Notes: generated by a model not told the origin, from the sequence alone. Counted from the first letter of the stretch, positions 52,416 to 61,947 are shown. The stretch is DNA of 64,000 bases from Actinomycetales bacterium (GCA_016710645.1 JADJVI010000022.1:92554-156553); one strand, 5' to 3'. Numbers and translations: made by a program.

Positions 52416-53393
52416 GTGAAGCGTGCCCTCATCACCGGCATCACCGGCCAGGACGGGCTCTATCTGTCCGAGTTGCTGCTGGCCAAGGGCTACCAGGTCC
52501 ACGGGGTGATCCGTGGCCAGAACAACCCCAAGCTCGACCTGGTGCGCGCGGTTGTGCCCGAGGTCATCCTGCACACCGGCGACCTGCTCGACTCGTTCAG
52601 CCTGGCCCGGGCGCTGGAGGCCGCGCAGCCGACCGAGATCTACAACCTCGGCGCGATCTCGTTCGTCGCGTATTCCTGGGACAACGCCCACCTCACCTCG
52701 CAGGTCACCGGACACGGCGTGCTCAACATCCTCGAAGCCGTGCGCTTGTATGCCGCCGGCGACAAGTCGGTGCGGTTCTATCAGGCGTCGAGTTCGGAGA
52801 TGTTCGGCAAGGTCCAGGAGGTGCCGCAGCGCGAGACCACGCTGCTGTGGCCTCGCTCGCCCTATGGGGTGGCCAAGGTCTTCGGGCACTACATGACGAT
52901 CAACTATCGCGAGTCCTACGGCCTGCATGCCTCGTCGGGGATTCTGTTCAACCACGAATCGCCGCGCCGAGGGCCGGAATTCGTCACGCGTAAGGTCTCG
53001 CAGGCGGTCGCTCGCATCAAGCTCGGACAGCAGGACACTCTGCCGATGGGCAACCTCGACGCCAGCCGCGACTGGGGTTTCGCCGGCGACTACGTCGAGG
53101 CAATGTGGCGGATGCTGCAGCAGGAGCAGGCCGACGACTACGTCATCGCCACCGGGGTCACCCACACGATCCGCGACCTGCTGGAGGTCGCGTTCGGGGT
53201 GGTCGGCATCAGCGACTGGGAGAGCTATGTCACCCAGGACCCGCGGTTCATGCGACCGGCCGAAGTCGAGTTGCTCATCGGCGATGCCAGCAAGGCCCGC
53301 GAGCGACTGGGGTGGACACCCACCGTCGATTTCGAAGGGCTCGTGACCATGATGGTGGAGTCGGACCTCGCGGCGCTGTCGCGTCGGCGGTGA
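52416..53393 (+). CDS. gmd: GDP-mannose 4,6-dehydratase
   Basis: A 325-residue short-chain dehydrogenase starting at GTG 52416. RALITGITGQDGLYLSELLL is the NADP-binding loop of Gmd. IYNLGAISFVAYSW and YQASSSEMFGKVQEVPQRE follow, then the catalytic SPYGVAKVF (Tyr-x3-Lys) and ILFNHESPRRGPEFVTRKV. The enzyme makes GDP-4-keto-6-deoxy-D-mannose, the precursor of GDP-fucose, rhamnose or perosamine. It is slightly shorter than most Gmd proteins. It begins a two-gene plus-strand unit inside the polysaccharide locus. Confidence 0.9.
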   Translation: MKRALITGITGQDGLYLSELLLAKGYQVHGVIRGQNNPKLDLVRAVVPEVILHTGDLLDSFSLARALEAAQPTEIYNLGAISFVAYSWDNAHLTSQVTGHGVLNILEAVRLYAAGDKSVRFYQASSSEMFGKVQEVPQRETTLLWPRSPYGVAKVFGHYMTINYRESYGLHASSGILFNHESPRRGPEFVTRKVSQAVARIKLGQQDTLPMGNLDASRDWGFAGDYVEAMWRMLQQEQADDYVIATGVTHTIRDLLEVAFGVVGISDWESYVTQDPRFMRPAEVELLIGDASKARERLGWTPTVDFEGLVTMMVESDLAALSRRR

Positions 53394-53397
53394 GGTG

Positions 53398-54420
53398 ATG
53401 GCGCGGGCCTTCGTCACGGGGATCACCGGACAGGACGGCTCCTACCTCGCCGAAGCCCTGCTCGACCGGGGCTGGGAGGTCCACGGCCTCGCGACCAGCC
53501 CACCCGCCAGCGGTGCTTCCACCACCCCAGCCGGTATGCCGTCCGCCTCCCCTGCGTCCGCCTCCCCAGCGTCCGGCGTCACCATCCACGTCGGTGACCT
53601 CACCGACGCGCCCTTCCTCGCCTCAGTGCTTGACGAGGTGCGCCCCGACCTCGTCGTCAACCTCGCGGGCATCTCGTCGGTGGCGGCGTCGTGGGCCGAC
53701 CCGGTGCGGTGCGCCGAAGTCACCGGACTGGCCGCGGTGACCCTGCTGGAGCTGGCCTGGCGGCTGCAGGAGCGGCACGGCATACCGGTGCGGTGGTTGC
53801 AGGCATCCAGCGCCGAGATCTTCGGGCAGCCGAAACTGGCTGCGGGTGAGGCGATTTCCGAACGCACCCCGATCGCTCCGGTGAGCCCCTATGGCGCCGC
53901 GAAGGCCTTTGCGCATGTGACGACCGGGGTCTATCGCACGCGGGGGATGCACGCGAGCACGGTGATCCTGTTCAACCACGAGTCGCCGCGGCGGCCGCAC
54001 GCCTTCGTGACCCGCAAGATCACCTCGACGGTCGCGGCGATCGTGCAGGGGCGGGCCGACAAGCTGGTGCTGGGCAATCAGGACGCGCGCCGAGACTGGG
54101 GCTGGGCGCCGGACTATGTCGAAGCCATGGTGCGCGCCGCCGAGCACGACCGAGCCGACGACTTCGTCGTGGCGACCGGGGTGGCGCACTCGGTGGGCGA
54201 CTTCGTCGCGGCGGCGTTCGCCGGCGCCGGCATCCGCGACTGGGCGTCTCTGGTCGAGACGGACCCCGCGTTGGTGCGCCCGACCGACCCCGCGGTGCTC
54301 GTGGGCGATGCGAGCAAGGCGCGCGCTGAGCTGGGCTGGACCCCGACCGTGGGTTTCGAGGAACTCGTCGCCCGCATGGTCGCCCACGACCTCGGCCACT
54401 CGACCGACTCAGCGGACTGA
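53398..54420 (+). CDS. Second GDP-mannose dehydratase-like SDR enzyme
   Basis: Beginning at ATG 53398 (four bases after the gmd stop; GTG 53395 is an alternative), 340 residues. It repeats the Gmd signatures: AFVTGITGQDGSYLAEALL, LQASSAEIFGQPKL, SPYGAAKAFAHV and ILFNHESPRRPHAFVTRKI. A low-complexity insert (residues 36-60, Pro/Ala/Ser) containing a GGTATGCCGTCC sequence lies where Gmd has its GDP-binding loop region, so the substrate might differ. It may be a paralogue acting as dehydratase or a 4-reductase for the same sugar; I cannot say which. Confidence 0.8.
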   Translation: MARAFVTGITGQDGSYLAEALLDRGWEVHGLATSPPASGASTTPAGMPSASPASASPASGVTIHVGDLTDAPFLASVLDEVRPDLVVNLAGISSVAASWADPVRCAEVTGLAAVTLLELAWRLQERHGIPVRWLQASSAEIFGQPKLAAGEAISERTPIAPVSPYGAAKAFAHVTTGVYRTRGMHASTVILFNHESPRRPHAFVTRKITSTVAAIVQGRADKLVLGNQDARRDWGWAPDYVEAMVRAAEHDRADDFVVATGVAHSVGDFVAAAFAGAGIRDWASLVETDPALVRPTDPAVLVGDASKARAELGWTPTVGFEELVARMVAHDLGHSTDSAD

Positions 54421-54428
54421 GCGATCCC

Positions 54429-55862
54429 TCAGTAAGCGCCGCGGGCGGCCAAGACGGCGCGGACCGTGCGCACGAGGATGTGCAGGTCCTGCATCATCGA
54501 CCAGTTGTCGACGTAATAGAGGTCCAAGCGAACCGCGTCGTCCCAGGACAGGTCCGAGCGACCGGACACCTGCCACAGACCGGTGAGCCCCGGACGCACC
54601 CGCAGCCGACGCATGACGTCACTGTGGTAGCGCTCGACTTCGCTGGGCAGCGAGGGCCGCGGCCCGACCAGCGACATCTCGCCGCGCAGCACGTTGACCA
54701 ACTGCGGGAACTCGTCGATGGAGAAGCGCCGGATGACCTTTCCGATCCGCGTGATCCGCGGGTCGTCGGTCATCTTGAAAAGCACCCCATCGCCCATGTT
54801 CTGGGCCTGCAGCGCCTGCAGCCGAGCCTCGGCATCGACGACCATGGAGCGGAACTTCAGGCACTCGAAGGTCTTGCCGTCGCGGCCCACCCGCTCCTGG
54901 CGGAAGAGCACCGGGCCACCGTCCTCCCGCTTGATCAGCAGCGCGGTGATCGCCAGGACCGGCGATACGACCAGCAGCACAGCCAGGGCGCCGAGGATGT
55001 CGAAGGCCCGCTTGAGCCAGGTCGACGCTGCCTCGCTCTGTGGGCGCTCGACGTAGACCAAGGGCAGGCCGCCGACCGGGCGCATGTGCACGCGGCCGCG
55101 CGAGACGTCGGAGATGCTCGGCACGACGATCATCTGGGCGTTGTGGCTCTCCAACTCCCAGGCCACCCGGCGCAGGTCGTTGGCCGAGGCAAAGCCGGCC
55201 GAGGTGAAGACCACCGTGTCGGCGTGGGTCCGTTGGACGGCATCGAGCACATCGTTGACGTGCCCGACCACCGGCAGCCCCGAGGACAGCTCGACCTCGT
55301 CGCCCAGCGGCGTGACCGCCCCGACCACCCGGTAGCCCAGCCAGCTCTCGCGCTGCAGCACCTGGGCGACCTCGGTCACCGAGCGCTCCGGTCCCACGAT
55401 GATGGCGCGCAGGGTGAGCTTGCCGGAGCGCCGAGCGCGCTGCACCATGCGGCGCAACATGAGCCGACCGAGGATGAGCAGCGTGATGCCGAGAACGAAG
55501 GTCAAGACGAAGAAGCCGCGCGACAGCGAATAGCGCGCGAGGTAGCACGCGATGCCCACGCCGCCCGCCGTGACGAGCGAGGCGTTGAGCACGCGCCGGA
55601 ACTCGAAGGTGCCCACGCCGAAGGACCGCGGCGAATACGCCCCGACGACCATGAGCAGCAGGATCCAGCCCAGCGGCAGGAATTGGACGACCGGCAGCAC
55701 CATCTGGTCGACGTCACCGGTGTCGGGGAAGACCGACAACCGGGAGCGGCCCAGGTAGGCCAAGCCCATCGCGACGGCAATCGAAATCAGGTCCAGGATG
55801 ACCATCGAGGCGATGAGGCCCGATGGATGGGCGCCAGTGCCAGCCTGACGGGAGGAGCTCAT
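54429..55862 (-). CDS. Polyprenyl glycosylphosphotransferase (exopolysaccharide initiating enzyme)
   Basis: From ATG 55860-55862 (MSSSRQAGTG) the protein has 477 residues; the frame is open 24 codons further upstream. Four or five N-terminal membrane helices (LDLISIAVAMGLAYLG onward) lead to a CoA-binding-like domain (AIIVGPERSVTEVAQVL). A re-entrant membrane helix (KRAFDILGALAVLLVVSPVL) and the catalytic sugar transferase domain follow: FRQERVGRDGKTFECLKFRSM, FSIDEFPQLVNVLRGEMSLVGPRP and LRVRPGLTGLWQVSGRS. It transfers a sugar-1-phosphate to undecaprenyl phosphate and starts repeat-unit synthesis. Confidence 0.93.
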   Translation of the reverse strand: MSSSRQAGTGAHPSGLIASMVILDLISIAVAMGLAYLGRSRLSVFPDTGDVDQMVLPVVQFLPLGWILLLMVVGAYSPRSFGVGTFEFRRVLNASLVTAGGVGIACYLARYSLSRGFFVLTFVLGITLLILGRLMLRRMVQRARRSGKLTLRAIIVGPERSVTEVAQVLQRESWLGYRVVGAVTPLGDEVELSSGLPVVGHVNDVLDAVQRTHADTVVFTSAGFASANDLRRVAWELESHNAQMIVVPSISDVSRGRVHMRPVGGLPLVYVERPQSEAASTWLKRAFDILGALAVLLVVSPVLAITALLIKREDGGPVLFRQERVGRDGKTFECLKFRSMVVDAEARLQALQAQNMGDGVLFKMTDDPRITRIGKVIRRFSIDEFPQLVNVLRGEMSLVGPRPSLPSEVERYHSDVMRRLRVRPGLTGLWQVSGRSDLSWDDAVRLDLYYVDNWSMMQDLHILVRTVRAVLAARGAY

Positions 55863-56162
55863 CGGTCGGTCGACCTGCTCACGTCCCAACACCATTCGTA
55901 ACACGAGATGTCCCCGCTCTGACGAGGATGACACCGCCGCATACGTTCCCCCGCGGCGACCCCATCCATGAAACTCTGTGACCCCTCATTGCCAGTCGTA
56001 CCGACTGCCCGGCGGCACCCCGCGCACCGTCCGAGTGTTCAGTTGTGTCCGACTCGACACGCGGTCCCTCACCGGCGTGCTCTCGCCACTGTACTCCGGT
56101 GTCGCCCGCGCCGCACTGGGTGAGCGGCCCCACAAAATGTCACCCGCGCAAGGAAATCCGGG
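55863..56162. other. Gene-free stretch upstream of the polyprenyl glycosylphosphotransferase
   Basis: About 300 bp between two minus-strand genes holds no credible ORF, hairpin or repeat. It is slightly less GC-rich and presumably contains the promoter of the glycosylphosphotransferase gene and the end of the glycosyltransferase operon transcript. I could not place a -10 or -35 element with confidence. Confidence 0.5.
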
Positions 56163-57362
56163 TCAGTCGGCCGGACGGCATACCAAATCGGACACCGCGG
56201 TGCGCAGCGCGTTGAGGAAGCGCTCCTCCGCAAACGTCGCGGTATGCCGTCGGATCGCCTCCGCGTCCCACGTGATGGCGTCCGCAGCGGTCACCGCGGC
56301 GTTGATCGCCGCCACGGTGGGCTCGTCGAAGAAGACCCCGGTGTGCCCTTCGGCGATGGTGTCGAGGTAGCCGCCGTGCCGCAGGGCGATGGTTGGCTTG
56401 CCGTAGAGGCCGCCCTCCAACGGGGTGAGCCCGAAGTCCTCGCGGCTGGGGGCGACGATCGCCGTGGCGTGTTCGTAGGCCCACAGCATCTGGCCGTCGG
56501 ACAGGTCGCTGAGCATCCGGGTGTGGGGGCCCTTGACGGCGTCGATCTGCTCGGCCTCGGGGCCGCTGCCGATGATGACCAGGCGCCGACCGGACTCGCG
56601 GAAGGCCCGGGCCACGACCTCGACGTTCTTGTAGGGCAGCAGCCGCGACACGATGAGGTGATAACCCGTGTCGGCCCAATCGGCCAGTGCCGCAATGGGT
56701 TCGGTGGGTCGATTGATGTCGAGGGTCACCGGCGCTGCCAGCACCGTCGCCGGCAGGCCGTAGTGGTCCGCGATGCGCTCACGGACGACCCGCGAGATCG
56801 CGAGATAGCCGTCGGCGCTGCGCGCGGACCGCACGTCCCAGCGTTTGAGCCAAGGTCGCAGCACCGCGAGCGCCCACCCGATCGGGCTGCGGGAGGGGGC
56901 GCCGCCGAGGTAGTCCTCGCTCTGGTAGAGCCAGCGCGCTGGTGTGTAGCAGTAGACCAGCTTGCGCCCGCGCTTCGGCGTGCGCACACCGTGCGACCAA
57001 CCACTGCTGGAGACGACGACGACATCGGCCTCGGGGGCCAGCCGCGAGATCGCCCAGGGCAGCAGCGGCAGGGCCACCCGGTGGTGGCGCCGGAAGAAGC
57101 GGATCCGGTTGAGCGGCGAGGTGACGATGGGCACCTGCGCAAACTCGGGGTATGCCGTGTCCGGGTTGTGCAGGGTCGTGTAAACGGTGGCGCCCGGGAA
57201 GGCCCGCAGCATCGAGAGCACCACTCGCTCGGCGCCCCCGCGCTGGGTGATGTAGTCGTGGACGATCGCCACGGTGCAGGGCGGGGTCGGCACCAACTCG
57301 ACGGTGGCGGCGTCCGCCAGCGTCGACTCAGCCTGCACGGCCACCACGGCCACCACGGCCAC
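56163..57362 (-). CDS. Glycosyltransferase family 4 protein
   Basis: A 399-residue GT-B enzyme. VAIVHDYITQRGGAERVVLSML is the acceptor-side N-terminal motif; YHLIVSRLLPYKNVEVVARAF and LVIIGSGPEAE start the nucleotide-sugar domain. The EX7E-like motif is APSREDFGLTPLEGGLYGKP. The annotated start (GTG 57362) lies in a VVAVVAV tandem encoded by repeats of ggccaccac; a later start (57338 or beyond) is possible. It probably adds one sugar of the repeat unit. It is separated from the upstream operon by 166 bp. Confidence 0.88.
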   Translation of the reverse strand: MAVVAVVAVQAESTLADAATVELVPTPPCTVAIVHDYITQRGGAERVVLSMLRAFPGATVYTTLHNPDTAYPEFAQVPIVTSPLNRIRFFRRHHRVALPLLPWAISRLAPEADVVVVSSSGWSHGVRTPKRGRKLVYCYTPARWLYQSEDYLGGAPSRSPIGWALAVLRPWLKRWDVRSARSADGYLAISRVVRERIADHYGLPATVLAAPVTLDINRPTEPIAALADWADTGYHLIVSRLLPYKNVEVVARAFRESGRRLVIIGSGPEAEQIDAVKGPHTRMLSDLSDGQMLWAYEHATAIVAPSREDFGLTPLEGGLYGKPTIALRHGGYLDTIAEGHTGVFFDEPTVAAINAAVTAADAITWDAEAIRRHTATFAEERFLNALRTAVSDLVCRPAD

Positions 57363-57528
57363 CTCCAGGTAATTGAACTCTGCCGATTGTCACAGCAGAG
57401 CGACGACTCCGCACGCCCACAAGTCCCCACCAGCGGCGCTTCCCGGACATTCTACCCATGCCGGGGCATGGCGGTCAGTGGGTCGTTGCCCTCTTCTCTG
57501 ACGTCATGACGCAGAGTCCGGGCGCGGT

Positions 57529-58491
57529 TCAGTTGCCCGCTCGGACGCGGCTCGCGCCAGCCTGGGCGGCGCTCTCGACGACCGCAGCGACGACCTTACG
57601 CCCGACCGGTCGAGGGGCCCATCGTGCGACGCCGTCGACCACCCGGCCTACCCGATCGAGGTGCGGTGGACGGCATACCGGGGTCGCGAGGGACACGAGA
57701 GCGTGCCAGGCGGACGTGCGCCAGGTGCCCACCTGGGGCGGACCCGGGCAGAGCCGGGCCTGCGGGTGTTTGGCCCGGAAGAGCGCGCGAGCGGACCCCG
57801 AGTAGTAGGCCCGTCCCGCGCGCACCGCGGTGGTGGTGGCGGCGAGGTGGTGGATGACTTCGAGCTCGGGCGCGACGACGACCGGGATGCCGGCCTCGTG
57901 CAGGCGATAGCCCCAGTCGACGTCCTCCCAGCCGTACTCGCGGAAGTCGCCGTCGTAGGGCCCGATGCGCTCGAAGGTTGCCCGGGTCACCGAGACATTG
58001 CCGCCCCAGAACCGCCAGGTCGTGCCGGCGGCGGCCTGGTATGCCGTGGCCCGCGCCTCCTGGTCGGCCGGAGTGCCGTAGGCGCGGGCATAGGGGGTGT
58101 CGGGGAAGTGGTTGCGGCACAGGCCCACCACACCGATCGGTTCGGCCGACCCGGTATGCCGTGCGACGTGCCCCGCGACGAACCCCGGGCCCAGCTCGAG
58201 GTCGTCGTCACAGCGAATGAGGATGCTGCCGATGGCGGCGGCGAACCCCGCGTTGAGAGCCGCGACCCGACCGCGGTTCTCGGGCAGGACGACGACCTGC
58301 ACCGGGCGGTCGATGCCGGCGGCGAGACGACGGACGACGCGCTCGGAGCCGTCGACATCGCCGTCGATGACGATGACGATCTCGAGTTCAGGGTGGTCCT
58401 GCGCGGCGAGCGCCGTGAGCAAGGCCGGCAGCCGGTGAGCTCCCCGGTGCGTGGGCACGACAACGCTGGCCTGGACCGCGGTGGTCGTCAT
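57529..58491 (-). CDS. Glycosyltransferase family 2 protein
   Basis: A 320-residue GT-A enzyme: ASVVVPTHRGAHRLPALLTAL, LPENRGRVAALNAGF, and the DXD-type ILIRCDDDLELGPG. A C-terminal WGGNVSVTRATFERIGPYDGDFREYGWEDVDWGYRLHEAG block carries the ED acid/base residues. The start codon overlaps the stop of the preceding GT4 gene (ATGA). It should extend the lipid-linked oligosaccharide in the cytosol. Confidence 0.9.
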   Translation of the reverse strand: MTTTAVQASVVVPTHRGAHRLPALLTALAAQDHPELEIVIVIDGDVDGSERVVRRLAAGIDRPVQVVVLPENRGRVAALNAGFAAAIGSILIRCDDDLELGPGFVAGHVARHTGSAEPIGVVGLCRNHFPDTPYARAYGTPADQEARATAYQAAAGTTWRFWGGNVSVTRATFERIGPYDGDFREYGWEDVDWGYRLHEAGIPVVVAPELEVIHHLAATTTAVRAGRAYYSGSARALFRAKHPQARLCPGPPQVGTWRTSAWHALVSLATPVCRPPHLDRVGRVVDGVARWAPRPVGRKVVAAVVESAAQAGASRVRAGN

Positions 58492-59591
58492 GGCGACACG
58501 CCTGTCCAGCCCAATCGGGCGAAAATGGTGGATAACCGACTCCTACCCACACCGGGAGCATATGACCCTGCCCATCGGGTCCGTCCGTCAGCGACGAGGG
58601 TCCTCCGCAGTCCGGGATCCTCCAGCGCGCTGAGCGCTCGGTCGATGGTCGCCGCGAGGTGGGCAGGATCACCAGCGCGGGCCACGAAGGGATAGCCGTC
58701 GCCGACCACCTCGGGCAGGGCCCCGGCGTCGGTCACGACGACGGGGATCCGGGCGGCCATCGCCTCGGCGGCGACCAGGCCGAACGACTCGGGCGCCCGC
58801 GACGGGACGACGAGCAGGTCGATCCGGGCGAAGAGGTCCGTGGGCGAGGCGACCCGGCCGAGCTGCTCGACCTGTCCTGGCCGTCGAGCGGCCGCGGAGT
58901 CGAGGGCACGGCATACCTGGTCTGCGTCGCCCCCGAAAAGGGGTTCCCCGGCGAGGACCAACCGCAGATCCGGCCGGGTGGTGCTGGCCAGGGTCTCGGC
59001 GGCCGCGAGCAGGTCGAGCACTCCCTTGGCGGTCGTGAGCCGGCCCAGGTAGCCGATCGTCGGCGGACGGTCGGCCGGAAGCTGCGGGGTGGGAGCGGGG
59101 TCACCGAGCTGGTCGGGGCCGAGCGTCCAGTTGGGCAGCACCTTGGCGCCGCGCACGTGGCCAGCCATGAAGTCGGACGGCACGAAGGTGGTGAGCGCAG
59201 CAACCCGGGCCAGTCGCGCGAGGGTCCGCTGCACCGGACCTTCGGGGAGCTTGTGCAGGTGCACCACCTTGCTCCGGTCGCCGAGCGCGGCCACCGCGGG
59301 GATGAGGCCGGCGCACCAGAGCAGCCCCTCGCGGTGGGTGGCGCGCCACCAGGCCAGGCGCAGCAGGTAGCCGCGCCGGTCGCGCGCGGGGATGCGGACG
59401 CACGGCATACCCTCGGCTGCCGCGGCATCGAGGACTCCCGAGGGGGTCGCGGGGGCGACAACTGCGCACGGTATGCCGTGCCGCCTCGCCTCCCGCGCCA
59501 CCTCCAGGGCCATGAACTCACCGCCGCCGAGGCCGCCATTGTTGACCGCGACGAAGAGCCGCGACGGTCGGTCCAGGGTGGAGCGGGTCAT
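58488..59591 (-). CDS. Glycosyltransferase family 4 protein (second GT4 of the locus)
   Basis: From ATG 59589-59591 (MTRSTLDRPSRLF) the product has 367 residues; upstream codons in the frame are not protein-like. FVAVNNGGLGGGEFMALEVAREAR is the N-terminal glycine loop. PPTIGYLGRLTTAKGVLDLLAAAE and VVPSRAPESFGLVAAEAMAARIPVV are the GT4 nucleotide-sugar and EX7E segments. Four-base overlaps join it to the ligase gene before and the GT2 gene after, so all act on the same polymer. Confidence 0.9.
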   Translation of the reverse strand: MTRSTLDRPSRLFVAVNNGGLGGGEFMALEVAREARRHGIPCAVVAPATPSGVLDAAAAEGMPCVRIPARDRRGYLLRLAWWRATHREGLLWCAGLIPAVAALGDRSKVVHLHKLPEGPVQRTLARLARVAALTTFVPSDFMAGHVRGAKVLPNWTLGPDQLGDPAPTPQLPADRPPTIGYLGRLTTAKGVLDLLAAAETLASTTRPDLRLVLAGEPLFGGDADQVCRALDSAAARRPGQVEQLGRVASPTDLFARIDLLVVPSRAPESFGLVAAEAMAARIPVVVTDAGALPEVVGDGYPFVARAGDPAHLAATIDRALSALEDPGLRRTLVADGRTRWAGSYAPGVGRSRLSTIFARLGWTGVSP

Positions 59592-60889
59592 GACGGAGGG
59601 CCCGATTGCGCGGGCGCGGCGGACGGCTGGGCGTCCCGCGGAGGAAGCGGGAAGACCCCCGCGAGCGGGCGTTGCCAGGCCTCGGGCAGTGGTCGCTCGC
59701 GGGTGCGACGGCGGCGTGCGACCGCGCCGCCGTCGGGATGGTTGGCGCGGACGTGATGCAGCGCCAAGCCCAGGAAGACCATGCCGGTCGTCGAGAGGAA
59801 AACGTCGCCGAGGTAGAGAGCCATGCCGAGGATGGCCGTCGCCGAGCTCTCCATCCACACGTCGCGACGCTCTTTGGGCAGGGACAGTAGCTGCCAGAAG
59901 ACGCCGGCGTAGGCCAACAGGATGAGCGCGAGGAAGGGCCAGCCTCCCTCGGCGCGGGCCGCGAGATAGGAGCTGTGGTAGAGGAAGAGGTTCTCCCCGA
60001 AGCTGACGAATGCGGTGTTCGGGCCGGTGCCATACCAGGGTGCGCTGTCGACGTGCGCGGTCTCCAGGATGAGCAATTGGTCGCGCAGCCAGTCACTCCC
60101 GGCGCGATCGGCGAAGCCGCCTGCCTGCTTGTAATCGGTGCCAAAGGTCGCGATGGCCCAGACGGCCACCACCGGGACGACGATGCCCAACGCGCGGGCC
60201 AACCGACGGCCGACGAGGCGCCAGCCCACGGCCACGGCAGCCGACATGAGCGCCGTGCGGGATTGGGTCATGAGAATGGCGACGAGGAAGAGCAGCCCGA
60301 GCAGGACTTGCCGTCGGCGGGACTCTTGTCGGCCGATGATCACCGGACCCAGGACGGCCAGGATCATGCCGGCCACATTGGGGTCACCGAAGTAGCCGGT
60401 GAGCCGCCCCGGATAGGCATCGCCGCCGATCTTGAAGAACGCCAGCACGGTGGCCGCCGTCACCCCGGTGCTGATCCCCACGATCGCCGAGCGAGGGTGG
60501 ATCCGACCCGTTGCCAATGCCACGACCAGGACGAAGAGCAACGCCAGGTGCAGGATGCGCCGGCGACCGTCGAGTCCGAGGTTGTACATCACTCCCGGCC
60601 CGTTGAGGTACATGCTCGCGGTGAGCAGGACAATCATCGCGGCGAAGAGATAGACGATCCAGAGGCCTCGGGTGCCACGCACTCGGGGGGCCCGCACGCT
60701 GGCCAGCACGGCCAACCCGGCTACGGCAACGTCATTGACGACGAAGGGCAAGCCTGGGACCTCCAGCCGCTCCAGCGGCAGGACGAGCATGGCGAGCATG
60801 TCGATGAGGAAGATCTGGCCGGTCCAGGTCTCGACTCGACGCTGCTGGACGATGCTGGGCTGCCCTGACGTCCCGGGCGAGAGACTCAT
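59588..60889 (-). CDS. O-antigen ligase/polymerase-like membrane protein (copy 1)
   Basis: A 433-residue protein from ATG 60887-60889 with about 10-12 membrane helices. The extracytoplasmic loop WYGTGPNTAFVSFGENLFLYHSSYLAA resembles the Wzy_C (PF04932) ligase region, which couples or polymerises repeat units on undecaprenyl carriers. A basic C-terminal tail (ARRRRTRERPLPE) is cytosolic. A close relative lies at 63068-64000, suggesting a duplication with the adjacent acyltransferase. It overlaps both neighbours by four bases. Confidence 0.85.
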   Translation of the reverse strand: MSLSPGTSGQPSIVQQRRVETWTGQIFLIDMLAMLVLPLERLEVPGLPFVVNDVAVAGLAVLASVRAPRVRGTRGLWIVYLFAAMIVLLTASMYLNGPGVMYNLGLDGRRRILHLALLFVLVVALATGRIHPRSAIVGISTGVTAATVLAFFKIGGDAYPGRLTGYFGDPNVAGMILAVLGPVIIGRQESRRRQVLLGLLFLVAILMTQSRTALMSAAVAVGWRLVGRRLARALGIVVPVVAVWAIATFGTDYKQAGGFADRAGSDWLRDQLLILETAHVDSAPWYGTGPNTAFVSFGENLFLYHSSYLAARAEGGWPFLALILLAYAGVFWQLLSLPKERRDVWMESSATAILGMALYLGDVFLSTTGMVFLGLALHHVRANHPDGGAVARRRRTRERPLPEAWQRPLAGVFPLPPRDAQPSAAPAQSGPPS

Positions 60890-61947
60890 GACGCTCCCCT
60901 CACGCGCCAACGCAGCAGACTCGCACGCAGCCGCCGGCTCACCGGGCCCTCCACCGTGACGTGCAAGAGGGTGGCGAGCCCGATGACGATCGCCGACACG
61001 ACGACCATGGCGGGGACCCGGCCGAGGATGGGGATCAGGCCGGCCAGTAGGACCACCCCGATGACCTGGTGGACCAGGTAGAGCGGATAGCTGATGACGC
61101 CGAGCGCGTGCAGCGGGCCGCGCGCGAGCAGGTCGACCCGTGGCGCGGCCACGACGGCGGCGAAGAGCAGGACGACGAGGGTGACGACGAGTGCACCGCG
61201 GAAGCCCCGCATGATCGCGGCGTCGACGACAGCGACCCCGGCAAAGCCGAAGGCCAGCGGCTCGACGACCTGGCGGGATCGGGACACGTAGAACATCATC
61301 CCCGCGGCGAACAGCCCGGCATACTCCGCGAGGGTGACGGTGAGGACGGCCTTGGTCAGCTCCCCGGCAGGGTTGGTCGCCGCCCATAGGCAGATCGGCA
61401 CCGAGGCCACGACCCACCCCGCGGCGAGTTTCCTGAGTGTCGGGATGCTGATCCGGCACCCGCTCACCGCGAGGTAGATCGTCATCAAGGCGTAAAAGAC
61501 GAGTTCCATCGCGAGGGTCCAATAGACCCGGTCGACGTTCTCGACGAGCACGAACCGCTGCAGCATCGTCGTGTTGACGAGCACCTGGCCGAGGGTGACT
61601 CGCACCGGCTCGGCCTGGCTCAGGACGATGACCGCGGTCGTGAGCGCCAGCGCAGCCCAGTAGGTCGGATAGAGCCGCGAGACTCGCGCGATGACGAAAT
61701 CGCTGGTGACCCGGGCCCGCTCGGCGGTGAGCAGGATGACAAAACCGGAGATGAGGAAGAACAGCTGGACGCCGTACTCCCCGTCGACGAAGTCGAAGGG
61801 GGCGGACGGCATACCGGGGTAGTAGCCGTCGAAGGGGCTGGTGTAGTGGTAGATCAGCACCGCACCGACGGCGAGCCCACGGAGTCCGTCGAGCTCGGCG
61901 AAGCGCCGCGTGCTGGTCGCGGACCCTGCCGATGCCGGCGCGGTCAT
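60886..61947 (-). CDS. Acyltransferase 3 family membrane protein (copy 1)
   Basis: A 353-residue protein with about ten helices. FAELDGLRGLAVGAVLIYHY is the N-terminal hallmark of acyltransferase-3 (the His in LIYHY is the catalytic residue), followed by EYGVQLFFLISGFVILLT and SRLYPTYWAAL. Members O-acetylate or O-acylate surface polysaccharides. It is paired with the ligase-like gene and closely related to the neighbouring acyltransferase. Confidence 0.92.
   Translation of the reverse strand: MTAPASAGSATSTRRFAELDGLRGLAVGAVLIYHYTSPFDGYYPGMPSAPFDFVDGEYGVQLFFLISGFVILLTAERARVTSDFVIARVSRLYPTYWAALALTTAVIVLSQAEPVRVTLGQVLVNTTMLQRFVLVENVDRVYWTLAMELVFYALMTIYLAVSGCRISIPTLRKLAAGWVVASVPICLWAATNPAGELTKAVLTVTLAEYAGLFAAGMMFYVSRSRQVVEPLAFGFAGVAVVDAAIMRGFRGALVVTLVVLLFAAVVAAPRVDLLARGPLHALGVISYPLYLVHQVIGVVLLAGLIPILGRVPAMVVVSAIVIGLATLLHVTVEGPVSRRLRASLLRWRVRGAS

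Noticed and set aside
54480..55901. A 473-codon open frame on the plus strand
   Set aside because: Antisense to the polyprenyl glycosylphosphotransferase, with no recognisable protein features.
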